Positions 47,201-54,096 of a DNA stretch of 61,739 bases are shown here, one piece after another. Origin of the DNA: Ramlibacter sp. (GTDB taxonomy: Bacteria; Pseudomonadota; Gammaproteobacteria; Burkholderiales; Burkholderiaceae_C). Both the position numbers and the translations under genes were made by a program. The notes beneath the pieces are model-generated. The model had not been told where the DNA came from and made no database searches. It saw only the letters and a program-made list of their open reading frames with translations. How positions within the stretch are numbered: position 1 is the first letter of the stretch; every line of letters starts with the position of its first letter. The stretch covers positions 1 through 61,739 of the forward strand of contig JAGRPN010000267.1 in the NCBI GenBank assembly GCA_019449555.1, written 5' to 3'.

Positions 47201-47332
47201 TCGCGGATCGCCGAAAAGCACCGCGAGCATGCCAAGGAACTCGGGGTCGATCATTACCTGGGCAAGCCGTATTCGGAAGAAGAGCTGCTGAGCCTGGTCA
47301 AGCATTACGCCGCCGCGGCGATCGAAGCCTGA
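41300..47332 (+). CDS. chpA: Hybrid histidine kinase ChpA/PilL (CheA-like) of the type IV pilus system
   Basis: A giant 2,010-residue CheA-type kinase. HPt-like modules are visible with His67 (QQLHQAVGALEMVG), His728 (FHTLKGSSRMVG), His1066 (AHALAGSSATVG) and His1273 (LHTLKGSARLAG), plus a degenerate copy without the histidine near 495. Pro/Ala/Glu-rich linkers separate them. Then come the dimerisation helix, the HATPase with LLRNCVAHGIEEPS, DDGAGLDLDRI and GRGIGMDVV, a CheW-like domain, and a C-terminal receiver with Asp1937 (LSDIEMPRMDGF). It phosphorylates PilG and PilH to steer pili. No methyltransferase (pilK) or methylesterase (chpB) follows. Confidence 0.95.
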   Translation: MHANEIEPDLATNDLGPLAWVLDELRKSLDSASAALRRFVRDTTLARGSDMASVDGGHLRIARQQLHQAVGALEMVGLPAPAHMLRCMEAAVQKFVERPELCNEPAAAKVERAGFALTDYLEGVLLGKPASAVALFPQYRDVQELAGADRIHPADLWGLEWRWNEPQTPAMVESMVYDPAVRSRMDQAVLKVMKSGDAQAAREIARISLSLAATQTARQPRIFWKICAGYFEAVELGLLPPDIYVKRAGSRVLLQYASLAKGELGVSDRLAQDLLFFCSQAVPERDTDAPALAAVRLAWGLARFSPVDYETAQYGRFDPVLLAQARKRIGAAKETWSALSGGDTSKLRSLADQFHLVTDSLVKLHPASGPLAHALSSVVDTVVRTMRPPAPELAMEVATAVLYLEAAFEDLDPSDGQLGARTARLAERLETARQGGHTQPLESWMEELYRRVSDRQTMGSVVGELRGTLGELEKLLDQFFRDPADKSPLRDAPSHLSQMRGVLSVLGLEQAAQAVLRMRESVEAIMVTEVDEERARAAGTFDKLGNNLGALGFLIDMLNYQPALAKKLFVYDDSTGELRPLMGRASTATADAGEVHDLSHEVQAVVSHAEPGASRESLTASLDTLVTHAVLADQTQIAQTAREAAAAVSAQDSGAAAAALSTLAAAVQPAPPATAAPAPQAEIEEDDLRDIFLEEAREVMQNGFAAIAALEAEPRALSELTTLRRAFHTLKGSSRMVGLTEFGEAAWSLEQVLNTWLADQKPATEELRHLGSEALQGFGRWIEDITAGTDGGWKAAMFRGPADLFRTEHRRVPFEFAEAAAPVLDTTPEGTQAEAPVEEFSFVIDGVPGEPVSAASSPEQPARAEAAAIDEALPDGSAQGEPVLADGIGGDALEVTELAGGELPPDFDFDITAPAPLPLAPAEPPVDLVLEFDAIDFGSLAPAGDATGASPAGDTPVAAELASNDLSSESQEFTIDLSDLQTLATPVAPTGSAAGQPAGPLEETAEDMAEADEQVKVIGSLRIGIPLYNVYLNEADEWSRRLATEVAEWALELSQPLPDSTVGLAHALAGSSATVGFHSLSDIARALESTMMHAQTLAYGTEWHGKAFTDAAEEIRRLLHQFAAGFLKEADPRVIENLHALKHIEVPQREDLREEGISDFGDLEFDVPEPMPAAQAPLEAAPATAPSAPAPRAFMAGPATGPRDTAAPQRQPAMLAHGEEADIDLVDVIDPDLFPIFEEEAAELMPQLGGALRQWTARPDNRSARDEVLRALHTLKGSARLAGALRLGELAHRMESEVEYLGSEVPAVADLEALLQRFDAMQASWDTLRATGGAVMGTTTAAAPSGDAVTAQPQAPAQALPSVDTGEVAPARALLARPVASNLAPQRASANQAVRVRSQLLDRLVNQAGEVMITRSRLEAELAQLRGSLVDLTGNLDRLRAQLRDIELQAESQMQSRLAQAKDSAAGFDPLEFDRFTRVQELTRMMAESVNDVATVQRNLQRTVESTEDDLIAQARQTRELQRDLLRTRMVEFESISDRLYRVIRLASKETGKQVKLDITGGSIEMDRGVLDRMTPAFEHLLRNCVAHGIEEPSVRLAAGKDPAGSVLIGLHHEGNDVSVEFHDDGAGLDLDRIRDKALQHGLIAPGHELTEAEAANLIFMPGFSTAAEVTELAGRGIGMDVVRAEVNALGGRIETTSARGQGSTFKLVLPLTTAVTQVVMIRSGTLAVGAPANLVELVRRATPKEIQQAYNTGFYEFGGEQLPFYWSGALLQASRRSIEPQSRTLPVVIFRSAAQRIAVHVDEVLGNQEVVVKNLGPQLARLPGLAGMTVLASGAVVLIYNPVALTTVYGEQARRLSADHAQPDMLEQAGAGAPDALAEPAAPQIPLILVVDDSITVRRVTQRLLQREGYRVALAADGLQALERLAEEKPAVVLSDIEMPRMDGFDLARNIRGDTRTAKLPIIMITSRIAEKHREHAKELGVDHYLGKPYSEEELLSLVKHYAAAAIEA

Positions 47333-47440
47333 CTGCGGCGGCGAACGCGCCAGGGAAACCATGACGGGCGCGCCGCTTTGCCGGCGCCCCGCACCGCGCG
47401 CGCACCGCTGGCCCGCGCCGGCCGGAGTTAAAATCCGCGC

Positions 47441-48040
47441 ATGCCTTCCGATGCTCATTCGATGGATCTGACGCATCACTTCCTGATCGCGATGCCGGGG
47501 ATGGAGGACGAGGCTTTCGCCCGCAGCGTGGTCTACCTGTGCGAGCACAGCGCGCGCGGCGCGCTCGGGCTGGTGATCAACAAGCCGAGCGACATCAACC
47601 TTCGGCACCTGTTCGACAAGGTCGAGCTGCCCCTCGGACGTGACGACCTGGCGCGCACGCCGGTGTTCCAGGGCGGACCGGTGCAGACCGAACGCGGCTT
47701 CGTGTTGCACGAGGCGGTGTTCGGCAAAGGCGCCGCTCCCAACGAGCCGGTCTACGCTTCCACGATGACCATCCCGGGCGGGCTGGAGATGACCACCTCG
47801 AAGGACGTGCTGGAGGCGTTGTCCACCGGCGCCGGGCCGCGCAAGGTGCTGGTCTCATTGGGCTATTCCGCCTGGGGCGAGGGCCAGCTGGAATCCGAAC
47901 TCGCCGAGAACAGCTGGTTGACGGTCGGTGCCGACCCCGCGGTGATTTTCGACACGCCCGTCGAGCAGCGCTACGACAAGGCCCTGTCCCTGCTGGGCCT
48001 GGAAGCCTGGATGCTTTCGCCCGGAGCCGGCCATGCATGA
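47441..48040 (+). CDS. YqgE/AlgH family protein (DUF179)
   Basis: The 199-residue protein matches the UPF0301 (YqgE/AlgH) family: LTHHFLIAMPGMEDEAFARS, GALGLVINKPSDI, FQGGPVQTERGFVLH and the C-terminal SLGYSAWGEGQLESE. Function is not established; AlgH was first tied to alginate regulation. It precedes ruvX (yqgF), the common pairing, with 27 bp between. TAAAAT at 47429-47434 lies directly before the ATG, so the transcript may start at or near the start codon. Confidence 0.93.
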   Translation: MPSDAHSMDLTHHFLIAMPGMEDEAFARSVVYLCEHSARGALGLVINKPSDINLRHLFDKVELPLGRDDLARTPVFQGGPVQTERGFVLHEAVFGKGAAPNEPVYASTMTIPGGLEMTTSKDVLEALSTGAGPRKVLVSLGYSAWGEGQLESELAENSWLTVGADPAVIFDTPVEQRYDKALSLLGLEAWMLSPGAGHA

Positions 48041-48067
48041 CGCTCGCCCCGACGCCGAGGCCGCGGC

Positions 48068-48481
48068 ATGAGCGCCCCGGTGCTCGACGTTCCTTCCCAC
48101 TTTCATACTTTTCTCGCTTTCGATTTCGGCCTCAAACGCACGGGCGTTGCCGTCGGCAACCGGCTGCTGCGCACCGCCACGCCCCAGGCGACGATCCGGG
48201 CGGAAGGCGCGGCGCGGCTGGCCGAGGCCGAGGCTCGGGTGCGTGAATGGCAGCCGGACGCCATCGTGGTGGGCGTGCCCTTCCATCCCGACGGGGCGAG
48301 CCACGAAAATACGGCCCGCGCCAGAAAATTCGCGCGCCAGCTGAGGGCCCGGCTGAAGCAGCCGGTGTTCGAGGTCGACGAGCGCTACAGCACCACCGAG
48401 GCACTCTCCGCTGGTGCGAACGACCCCGACGCGGGCGCCGCCTGCGTCATTCTTGAACAATTCTTGAGGAGTCTTCCATGA
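48068..48481 (+). CDS. ruvX: Putative pre-16S rRNA nuclease / Holliday junction resolvase-like RuvX (YqgF)
   Basis: The 137-residue RNase H-fold protein has FDFGLKRTGVAVGN with the first catalytic Asp, GVPFHPDG, the glutamate region VDERYSTTEA, and the last acidic residue in NDPDAGAACVILEQFL. YqgF is essential in E. coli and linked to 16S rRNA 5'-end maturation; resolvase activity was predicted from the fold. It is paired with yqgE upstream and pyrR downstream. Confidence 0.93.
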   Translation: MSAPVLDVPSHFHTFLAFDFGLKRTGVAVGNRLLRTATPQATIRAEGAARLAEAEARVREWQPDAIVVGVPFHPDGASHENTARARKFARQLRARLKQPVFEVDERYSTTEALSAGANDPDAGAACVILEQFLRSLP

Positions 48482-48535
48482 GCCATCGGGCGAATCGAAG
48501 GGCGAGCAGGCCGCACGCGGCGCGGAGGCGTTGCG

Positions 48536-49069
48536 ATGAGTGAACTCGTACTGGACGCGGAAGCGCTTTATCGGGAGCTGCTGCGCGGCGTGCAACAGCT
48601 GCGCACGCCGGACACCCGGCTGGTCGGCATCACCTCGGGCGGAGCCTGGCTGGCCGAACGCCTGCAGCGCGACCTGGCCCTGGCCGGCGAGGCCGGCGTG
48701 ATTTCGTCAGCGATGCATCGCGACGACTTCGCCAAACGAGGCCTGTCCGGTGCCGGCCAGCAGACCCAATTGGGGTTCGACGTCGACGACGCGCACATCG
48801 TCCTGCTCGACGACGTGCTGTACACGGGCCGGACCATCCGCGCCGTGATCAACGAGCTGTTCGATTACGGCCGCCCCGCCAGCGTGAAGCTGGCAGTGCT
48901 GGTGGACCGCGGCGGGCGGGAACTGCCGGTGCAGGCGGACTACGCCGCGGCGCGAGTCACACTGCCGCCGGCGCAATCGCTGGCCCTGGCGCGCGACGAG
49001 GCGGGCAGGTTCAGCTTCAAGGTGGAAGCGGCGGGAAGCATGACGGGCACCGGCCCGAAGGAGCATTGA
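48536..49069 (+). CDS. pyrR: PyrR-type uracil phosphoribosyltransferase-like protein
   Basis: The 177-residue type I phosphoribosyltransferase fold carries the PRPP motif [15 protein letters not shown] and [16 protein letters not shown]. In Bacillus, PyrR is an RNA-binding attenuator of the pyr operon with weak uracil phosphoribosyltransferase activity. In betaproteobacteria it sits at the head of pyrB-pyrC', but RNA control is not shown, and no attenuator hairpin is obvious here. It begins 54 bp after ruvX. pyrB starts two bases after its stop. Confidence 0.92.
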   Translation: MSELVLDAEALYRELLRGVQQLRTPDTRLVGITSGGAWLAERLQRDLALAGEAGVISSAMHRDDFAKRGLSGAGQQTQLGFDVDDAHIVLLDDVLYTGRTIRAVINELFDYGRPASVKLAVLVDRGGRELPVQADYAAARVTLPPAQSLALARDEAGRFSFKVEAAGSMTGTGPKEH

Positions 49070-49070
49070 G

Positions 49071-50060
49071 ATGCTCTACAAGAGAAACCCCCAACTGAAC
49101 AAGAACGGCGAACTGGTCCACCTGCTCACGGTGGAGGGATTGCCGCGCGACACCATCACCCACATCCTCGACACGGCCTCCAGCTTCGTCAGCGTGAGCG
49201 ACCGCGAGGTCAAGAAGGTGCCCCTGCTGCGCGGCAAGAGCGTGTTCAACCTGTTCTTCGAGAATTCGACGCGCACGCGCACCACGTTCGAGATCGCGGC
49301 CACGCGCCTGTCGGCCGACGTGATCAACCTCGACATCTCGCGCTCTTCGGCTTCCAAGGGCGAGACGCTGCTGGACACCATCGCCAACCTGTCGGCGATG
49401 GCGGCCGACCTGTTCGTGGTGCGGCACAGCGAATCGGGCGCGCCCTACCTGATCGCGCAGCACGTGGCGCCGCACGTGCACGTGATCAACGCGGGCGACG
49501 GCCGGCATGCCCACCCGACGCAGGGCCTGCTGGACATGTACACGATCCGCCACTACAATAAGGACTTCACCAACCTGACGGTGGCGATCGTGGGCGACGT
49601 GCTGCATTCGCGGGTGGCGCGCTCGGACATCCACGCGCTGACCACGCTCGGATGTGCCGAGGTTCGCGTCGTCGGCCCGAAAACGCTGGTGCCGGACGAC
49701 ATGGCGCCGATGGGCGTGCGGGTGTGCCATAACCTGGAAGAAGGCATCCGCGGCTGCGATGTGATCATCATGCTGCGGCTGCAGAACGAGCGCATGAGCG
49801 GCGCGCTGCTGCCCTCGTCGCAGGAGTACTTCAAGAGTTTCGGCCTGACGCCCGAGAAGCTGCGCCTGGCCAGGCCCGACGCGATCGTCATGCACCCTGG
49901 GCCGATCAACCGGGGCGTGGAAATCGATTCGGCCGTCGTCGATGGCCGGCAGAGCGTGATCCTGCCGCAGGTCACCTTCGGCATCGCGGTCCGCATGGCC
50001 GTGATGAGCATCGTCGCGGGCACCGTCCGACAGGCACAGCACGATCGGGAGGCAGCATGA
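49071..50060 (+). CDS. pyrB: Aspartate carbamoyltransferase catalytic chain PyrB
   Basis: PyrB condenses carbamoyl phosphate and aspartate in pyrimidine synthesis. The 329-residue protein has the carbamoyl-phosphate motif [20 protein letters not shown], the aspartate loop region and [12 protein letters not shown]. The N-terminus is extended compared with E. coli PyrB, as in ATCases that assemble with a dihydroorotase-like partner. It lies one base after pyrR and overlaps pyrC' by four bases (ATGA), so the two chains are made together. No pyrI is present. Confidence 0.97.
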   Translation: MLYKRNPQLNKNGELVHLLTVEGLPRDTITHILDTASSFVSVSDREVKKVPLLRGKSVFNLFFENSTRTRTTFEIAATRLSADVINLDISRSSASKGETLLDTIANLSAMAADLFVVRHSESGAPYLIAQHVAPHVHVINAGDGRHAHPTQGLLDMYTIRHYNKDFTNLTVAIVGDVLHSRVARSDIHALTTLGCAEVRVVGPKTLVPDDMAPMGVRVCHNLEEGIRGCDVIIMLRLQNERMSGALLPSSQEYFKSFGLTPEKLRLARPDAIVMHPGPINRGVEIDSAVVDGRQSVILPQVTFGIAVRMAVMSIVAGTVRQAQHDREAA

Positions 50061-51361
50061 AGATCCTGATCAGGAACGGCCGGGTCATCGACCCGGCATC
50101 CAACTTCGACGAGACCTGCGACGTCGCGCTGGCGGCGGGCCGCATCCTCGCGATCGGCAACGTCGCGCCGGGGTTCGCGCCGAGCAGGGTCATCGACGCC
50201 GCCGGCTGCATCGTCGCGCCGGGCCTGGTGGACCTGGCGGTGCGGCTGCGCGAGCCGGGCCATGAACACGAGGGCATGCTCGAAAGCGAGATGGCGGCGG
50301 CGGTAGCCGGCGGCGTGACCAGCCTGGTGTGCCTGCCCGATACCGATCCCGTGCTGGACGAGCCGGGACTGGTCGAGATGCTGAAGTTCCGGGCGGAGAA
50401 ATTGCACCAGGCCCGCGTGTTCCCGCTGGGCGCGCTGACGCGCAACCTCCAGGGGGAAGTTCTTACCGAAATGGTGGAACTCACCGAGGCCGGTTGCGTC
50501 GGGTTCAGCCAGGCCGAGGTCGCCCTCACCAGCACCCAGGTGCTGCAACGCGCGCTCCAGTACGCGTCCACCTACGGCTATACCGTGTGGCTGCGGCCGC
50601 AGGAGCTGCATCTGGGCCGCGGCGTCGCCGCGAGCGGCGCGCTGGCGACGCGGCTCGGGCTCGCGGGCGTGCCGGTCGCGGCCGAGACCATCGCGCTGCA
50701 CACGATCTTCGAGCTGATGAAGGCAACGGGCGCGAAGGTGCACGTGTGCCGCCTCAGCAGCGCGGCGGGCGTGGAACTGGTGCGCAGGGCCCGGGACGAA
50801 GGTCTCGCGGTCACGTGCGACGTGAGCATCAACTCGCTGCACCTGACCGATGTCGACATCGGCTACTTCGACAGCCGCATGCGGCTCAATCCTCCCTTGC
50901 GCCAGCAGCGTGACCGCGATGCGCTGCGCGAGGCGCTGGCCGACGGCACCATCGATGCGCTGGTCTCGGACCACACGCCGGTGGACGAGGACGCGAAGAT
51001 GCTGCCGTTCGCCGAGGCCGAGCCCGGCGCCACCGGCCTGGAACTGCTGCTGGGCCTCGCCCTCAAGTGGGGCCAGGAGAGCGGAGTGGGCCTGGCTCGC
51101 TCCCTCGCGGTGCTGACCAGCCAGCCGGCCGGCGTGCTCGGGGCGGCGCTGGGCACGCTGCGGGACAGCGCGGGGCAGTTGGTGGAAGGCGGCATCGCCG
51201 ACCTGTGCGTGATCGATCCCCAGGCGGAATGGGTCGTGACCAGCGACACATTACGCAGCCAGGGCAAGCACACGCCCTTTTCCGGGTATGCGCTGCCGGG
51301 GCGGGTGCGCTGCACGATTGCGGCCGGGCAGATCGCGCACGAAGGCTGGGACCGGGCCTGA
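50057..51361 (+). CDS. pyrC': Dihydroorotase-like protein PyrC' (probably non-catalytic)
   Basis: The 434-residue amidohydrolase-fold protein aligns with type I dihydroorotase ([33 protein letters not shown]). The zinc-binding DxHxH motif is DLAVR here: the histidines are replaced by Ala61 and Arg63. The later histidine motifs are also altered ([22 protein letters not shown]). The protein therefore should not bind the normal metal pair. Pseudomonas has a similar inactive PyrC' that holds the ATCase dodecamer together; that role is inferred here from the pyrB overlap. A true dihydroorotase must be encoded elsewhere. Confidence 0.9.
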   Translation: MKILIRNGRVIDPASNFDETCDVALAAGRILAIGNVAPGFAPSRVIDAAGCIVAPGLVDLAVRLREPGHEHEGMLESEMAAAVAGGVTSLVCLPDTDPVLDEPGLVEMLKFRAEKLHQARVFPLGALTRNLQGEVLTEMVELTEAGCVGFSQAEVALTSTQVLQRALQYASTYGYTVWLRPQELHLGRGVAASGALATRLGLAGVPVAAETIALHTIFELMKATGAKVHVCRLSSAAGVELVRRARDEGLAVTCDVSINSLHLTDVDIGYFDSRMRLNPPLRQQRDRDALREALADGTIDALVSDHTPVDEDAKMLPFAEAEPGATGLELLLGLALKWGQESGVGLARSLAVLTSQPAGVLGAALGTLRDSAGQLVEGGIADLCVIDPQAEWVVTSDTLRSQGKHTPFSGYALPGRVRCTIAAGQIAHEGWDRA

Positions 51362-52107
51362 ACGCACCTACGAACTGGCTGCGTGCCGCGGCGCGGCTGG
51401 GCCGTGGGCTTGCGCATGCGTTCGCCGGATTGCTGATGGTGATTGCGCGATTCCCGCGCATGACCCAGGGCCAGCGCGATGCGCAGGTGCAGGCCTGGGC
51501 CCTCAGGATGCTCACCGTGCTGGGCGTGCGGCTCGAACTGCGCGGGCGCCCGCCGGTGCACGGCCCGGTGCTGCTGGTGGCGAACCATATTTCGTGGCTC
51601 GACATCCTGGTGATGCATGCGGCGCGCCATTGCCGTTTCGTCTCGAAGGCCGATGTGCGCGGCTGGCCGCTGATCGGCACGCTCGCGAGCGCAGCCGGCA
51701 CGCTCTACATCGAGCGACAGTCGCGGCGCGATGCGATGCGCGTCGTGCACCAGATGGCCGAAAGCCTGCGGCAGGGCGACGTGGTGGCCGTCTTTCCGGA
51801 AGGCACGACGAGTGAGGGCCTGGCGCTGTTGCCGTTCCATGCGAACCTGATCCAGGCCGCCATCTCGACCGACGGGCCGGTGCAGCCGGTGGGACTGAGT
51901 TTCCTGGACACGCGAACCCGGGCCGCGACGCTGGCGCCCTGCTATGTCGGCGACGATTCGCTAGCCGCGTCGATCTGGCGCACCCTCAGCGCGCCGTCGA
52001 TCACGGCCGTGGTCCATTACGGCGAAGCGCAAATGGCGCAAGGGCGTGATCGCCGCACCTGGGCTCGCGACCTGCGCTCAGCGGTGGATGCCCTGCGAAG
52101 CGGCTGA
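51358..52107 (+). CDS. 1-acyl-sn-glycerol-3-phosphate acyltransferase-like (LPLAT) protein
   Basis: A PlsC-type acyltransferase with NHISWLDILVMH (NHxxWxD block), the substrate block VFPEGTTS and downstream PVGLSF. It would acylate a lysophospholipid or related acceptor at the inner membrane. The start is unclear. The only in-frame ATG near the N-terminus is 51436 (223 residues), but the preceding codons (NWLRAAARLGRGLAHAF) look like the family's membrane helix. No ATG, GTG or TTG precedes them; the annotated start is a CTG whose last two bases form the pyrC' TGA stop. Confidence in the gene is high, in the start low. Confidence 0.85.
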   Translation: MNAPTNWLRAAARLGRGLAHAFAGLLMVIARFPRMTQGQRDAQVQAWALRMLTVLGVRLELRGRPPVHGPVLLVANHISWLDILVMHAARHCRFVSKADVRGWPLIGTLASAAGTLYIERQSRRDAMRVVHQMAESLRQGDVVAVFPEGTTSEGLALLPFHANLIQAAISTDGPVQPVGLSFLDTRTRAATLAPCYVGDDSLAASIWRTLSAPSITAVVHYGEAQMAQGRDRRTWARDLRSAVDALRSG

Positions 52108-52195
52108 ACGGCCGCCCCGCCGATGCTGTCGAGTCAGGTTTGCGCTTACGTTCGGGTTGACGCGGCGCCCAGGCAGGGCGTCGCAATGCGGTTGG

Positions 52196-52429
52196 CTACA
52201 GCTCGTCGCTGAACTCGGGGCGGCTCGACGCGGCTTTGCGGAAGACCACTTCACCCGTGGGCACATGCACGACACGGATTTCCTGGCCGGACGGTTTGGT
52301 AATGCTCTTGGCGGCCATCGCTACTGCCAGGGCGCGGTCGCTGAAAAAATACTGTTGGGATCCGGAGACGGGGAACAGCCGGCCCGAAATGGGATGGCTG
52401 CTTTCGACGCGGAAGTCGGCGGACGTCAT
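52196..52429 (-). CDS. Small protein of unknown function
   Basis: A 77-residue product that I cannot assign to a family. It is mixed polar, with SGSQQYFFSDRALAVAMAAK and IRVVHVPTGEVVFR suggesting a small alpha/beta fold. There is no signal peptide, helix-turn-helix or cysteine. ATG at 52429 is chosen because GAGGAAATTCCACC precedes it; the frame continues upstream to 52627, but that part reads as non-coding and contains a perfect CRP-type palindrome. It lies downstream of tRNA-Arg on the same strand. Confidence 0.65.
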   Translation of the reverse strand: MTSADFRVESSHPISGRLFPVSGSQQYFFSDRALAVAMAAKSITKPSGQEIRVVHVPTGEVVFRKAASSRPEFSDEL

Positions 52430-52478
52430 GGTGGAATTTCCTCGCTGTGAGTCTCTCTGCGGTTCTGTTTCGACTGCT

Positions 52479-52498
52479 GATGTGATCCTAGTCACATC
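52479..52498. promoter_or_regulatory. CRP/FNR-family-type binding site
   Basis: GATGTGATCCTAGTCACATC is a perfect palindrome with TGTGA-N6-TCACA at its core (52481-52496), identical to the consensus of CRP/Vfr-type regulators. Its centre is about 60 bp upstream of the start of the 77-residue gene on the minus strand. A possible -35 TTGCGC and -10 TAGGAT on the minus strand overlap it, so repression is as possible as activation. Confidence 0.6.
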
Positions 52499-52670
52499 CG
52501 ATGACAGCGCAATGACACCAGTGAAAGGTCGGGTCAGAGGTGTAACCGGCCGCAATGGTGCGTTGCAACAGGTTAATAAAACAGGGGCTTCGTCTGTAGG
52601 CCGGCAACCATTCCACGTGTAGGACATCTCCTGTCCGGCAAGAAAAACGGCCGGCAGTGCGGATACGCCG

Positions 52671-52745
52671 TGGTACCACCGACAGGAATCGAACCTGTAT
52701 CTAGCGCTTAGGAGGCGCTCGTTCTATCCATTGAACTACGGCGGC
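52671..52745 (-). tRNA. tRNA-Arg (anticodon CCU)
   Basis: On the minus strand from 52745 the sequence folds with a GCCGCCG acceptor stem pairing with CGGTGGT, a D arm, an AGCGC/GCGCT anticodon stem with loop CTCCTAA (anticodon CCT), the TTCGATT T loop, and an encoded ACCA end at 52674-52671. It reads AGG codons, a rare arginine codon in this GC-rich coding style. Confidence 0.95.
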
Positions 52746-52813
52746 AGGGCCGCGCCATTGTAAATGGCGTACCCTGCCGCCGTGCGGCCGTACTGACAGC
52801 ACCGCACTCCCGG

Positions 52814-52864
52814 CCTCCCTCTGCCAAGCGGAGGGAGGGGAGGTTCACCCGCGCGAAGCGCGGG
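52814..52864. repeat. Two tandem hairpins after the MoxR/VWA operon
   Basis: CCTCCCTC (52814-52821) pairs with GAGGGAGG (52831-52838), and CCCGCGC (52848-52854) pairs with GCGCGGG (52858-52864) around a GAA loop. They lie some 40-90 bp downstream of the VWA gene stop on the minus strand. There is no T tract; they may be REP-like elements or an mRNA-stabilising or Rho-linked 3' end. Confidence 0.45.
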
Positions 52865-52905
52865 GAAAAGGCGCGGGAGAAAACGAAGCGAGGCGAGGGC
52901 GAAGG

Positions 52906-54096
52906 CTACTTCGACAGCAGTCGCATCGCCTCTTCCAGGCCCTTGATGGTCAGCGGGTACATGCGCTGATTCATGAGCTGCTGGATGACACTGATGCTCT
53001 GGCGGTACTGCCACACGCCCTGTGGTTCGGGATTGACCCAGGCGAACTTCGGGAAGGCACTGGTGAGGCGCTGCAGCCATTCGACGCCGGCCTCCTCGTT
53101 GTTGTATTCGACGCTGCCGCCTGGCTGCAGGATCTCGTACGGGCTCATCGTCGCGTCGCCGACGAAGATGAGCTTGTAGTCCTTGTTGTACTTGCGAATG
53201 ATGTCCCAGGTCGGGAACTTCTCCGAAAAGCGCCGGCGGTTGTTCTTCCACATGAAATCGTAGACGCAGTTGTGGAAGTAATAGAACTCCAGGTGCTTGA
53301 ATTCCGCCTTCGCGGCCGAGAACATTTCCTCGACGCGATGGATGTGTTCGTCCATCGTCCCGCCGACATCCATCAGCAGCAGGATCTTCACGTTGTTGTG
53401 CCGCTCGGGCACCATCTTGATATCCAGGTAACCCGCGTTGGCGGCCGTGGACTTGATGGTGTCGTCAAGGTCGAGTTCTTCGGCCGCCCCTTCGCGGGCG
53501 AACTTGCGCAGCCGGCGCAGCGCGATCTTGATGTTGCGCGTGCCCAGCTCCTGCGTGTCGTCGTAATCCTTGTAGGCGCGCTGGTCCCACACCTTCACGG
53601 CGCTGCGGTTGCGGCCCTTGTCCTGCCCGATGCGGATGCCCTGCGGATTGAAGCCGTAGGCGCCGAACGGCGACGTGCCGCCCGTGCCGATCATCTTGCT
53701 GCCGCCTTCGTGGCGTTCCTTCTGCTCCTCGAAACGCTTGCGCAGCGTTTCCATCAGTTCGTCCCAGCCCATCTTCTCGATCTTGGCCTTCTCTTCGGCG
53801 CTGAGTTCGAGCTCCAGGTTCTTGCGCAGCCACTCGAGCGGGATGTCCTTGGTGAAATCGGCCACCATCTCCACGCCCTTGAAGTAGGCGGCGAAGGCGC
53901 GGTCGAACTTGTCGTAGTGCTTCTCGTCCTTCACCAGCGCGGTGCGCGAGAGGTAGTAGAAGTCGTCGATCTTGAAGCCGTCCTCGCTGGCGGGGCCGAC
54001 CACGCCTTGCCGCAAGGCGTCGAGCAGCATCAGGTATTCCTTGACTGACACCGGCAGCTTGGCGCTGCGCAAGGTATAGAAGAAGTCGATCAGCAT
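52906..54096 (-). CDS. VWA domain protein of the CoxE-like/MoxR-partner type
   Basis: The 396-residue protein has an N-terminal helical region (FFYTLRSAKLPVSVKEYLML) and a charged linker around 120-165. A C-terminal von Willebrand factor A domain begins with ILLLMDVGGTMDEHI (Asp243). The MIDAS DxSxS is altered to DVGGT, so metal binding may differ. Proteins of this kind work with MoxR AAA+ ATPases as chaperones that insert metals or mature enzyme complexes. The moxR gene is two genes upstream in the same operon, with a membrane protein and an acetyltransferase between. The client is unknown. Confidence 0.9.
   Translation of the reverse strand: MLIDFFYTLRSAKLPVSVKEYLMLLDALRQGVVGPASEDGFKIDDFYYLSRTALVKDEKHYDKFDRAFAAYFKGVEMVADFTKDIPLEWLRKNLELELSAEEKAKIEKMGWDELMETLRKRFEEQKERHEGGSKMIGTGGTSPFGAYGFNPQGIRIGQDKGRNRSAVKVWDQRAYKDYDDTQELGTRNIKIALRRLRKFAREGAAEELDLDDTIKSTAANAGYLDIKMVPERHNNVKILLLMDVGGTMDEHIHRVEEMFSAAKAEFKHLEFYYFHNCVYDFMWKNNRRRFSEKFPTWDIIRKYNKDYKLIFVGDATMSPYEILQPGGSVEYNNEEAGVEWLQRLTSAFPKFAWVNPEPQGVWQYRQSISVIQQLMNQRMYPLTIKGLEEAMRLLSK

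Noticed and set aside
52430-52627. 66-residue N-terminal extension of the 77-residue protein
   Set aside because: The extension reads as non-coding, contains the CRP-type palindrome, and a good ribosome site precedes the inner ATG.
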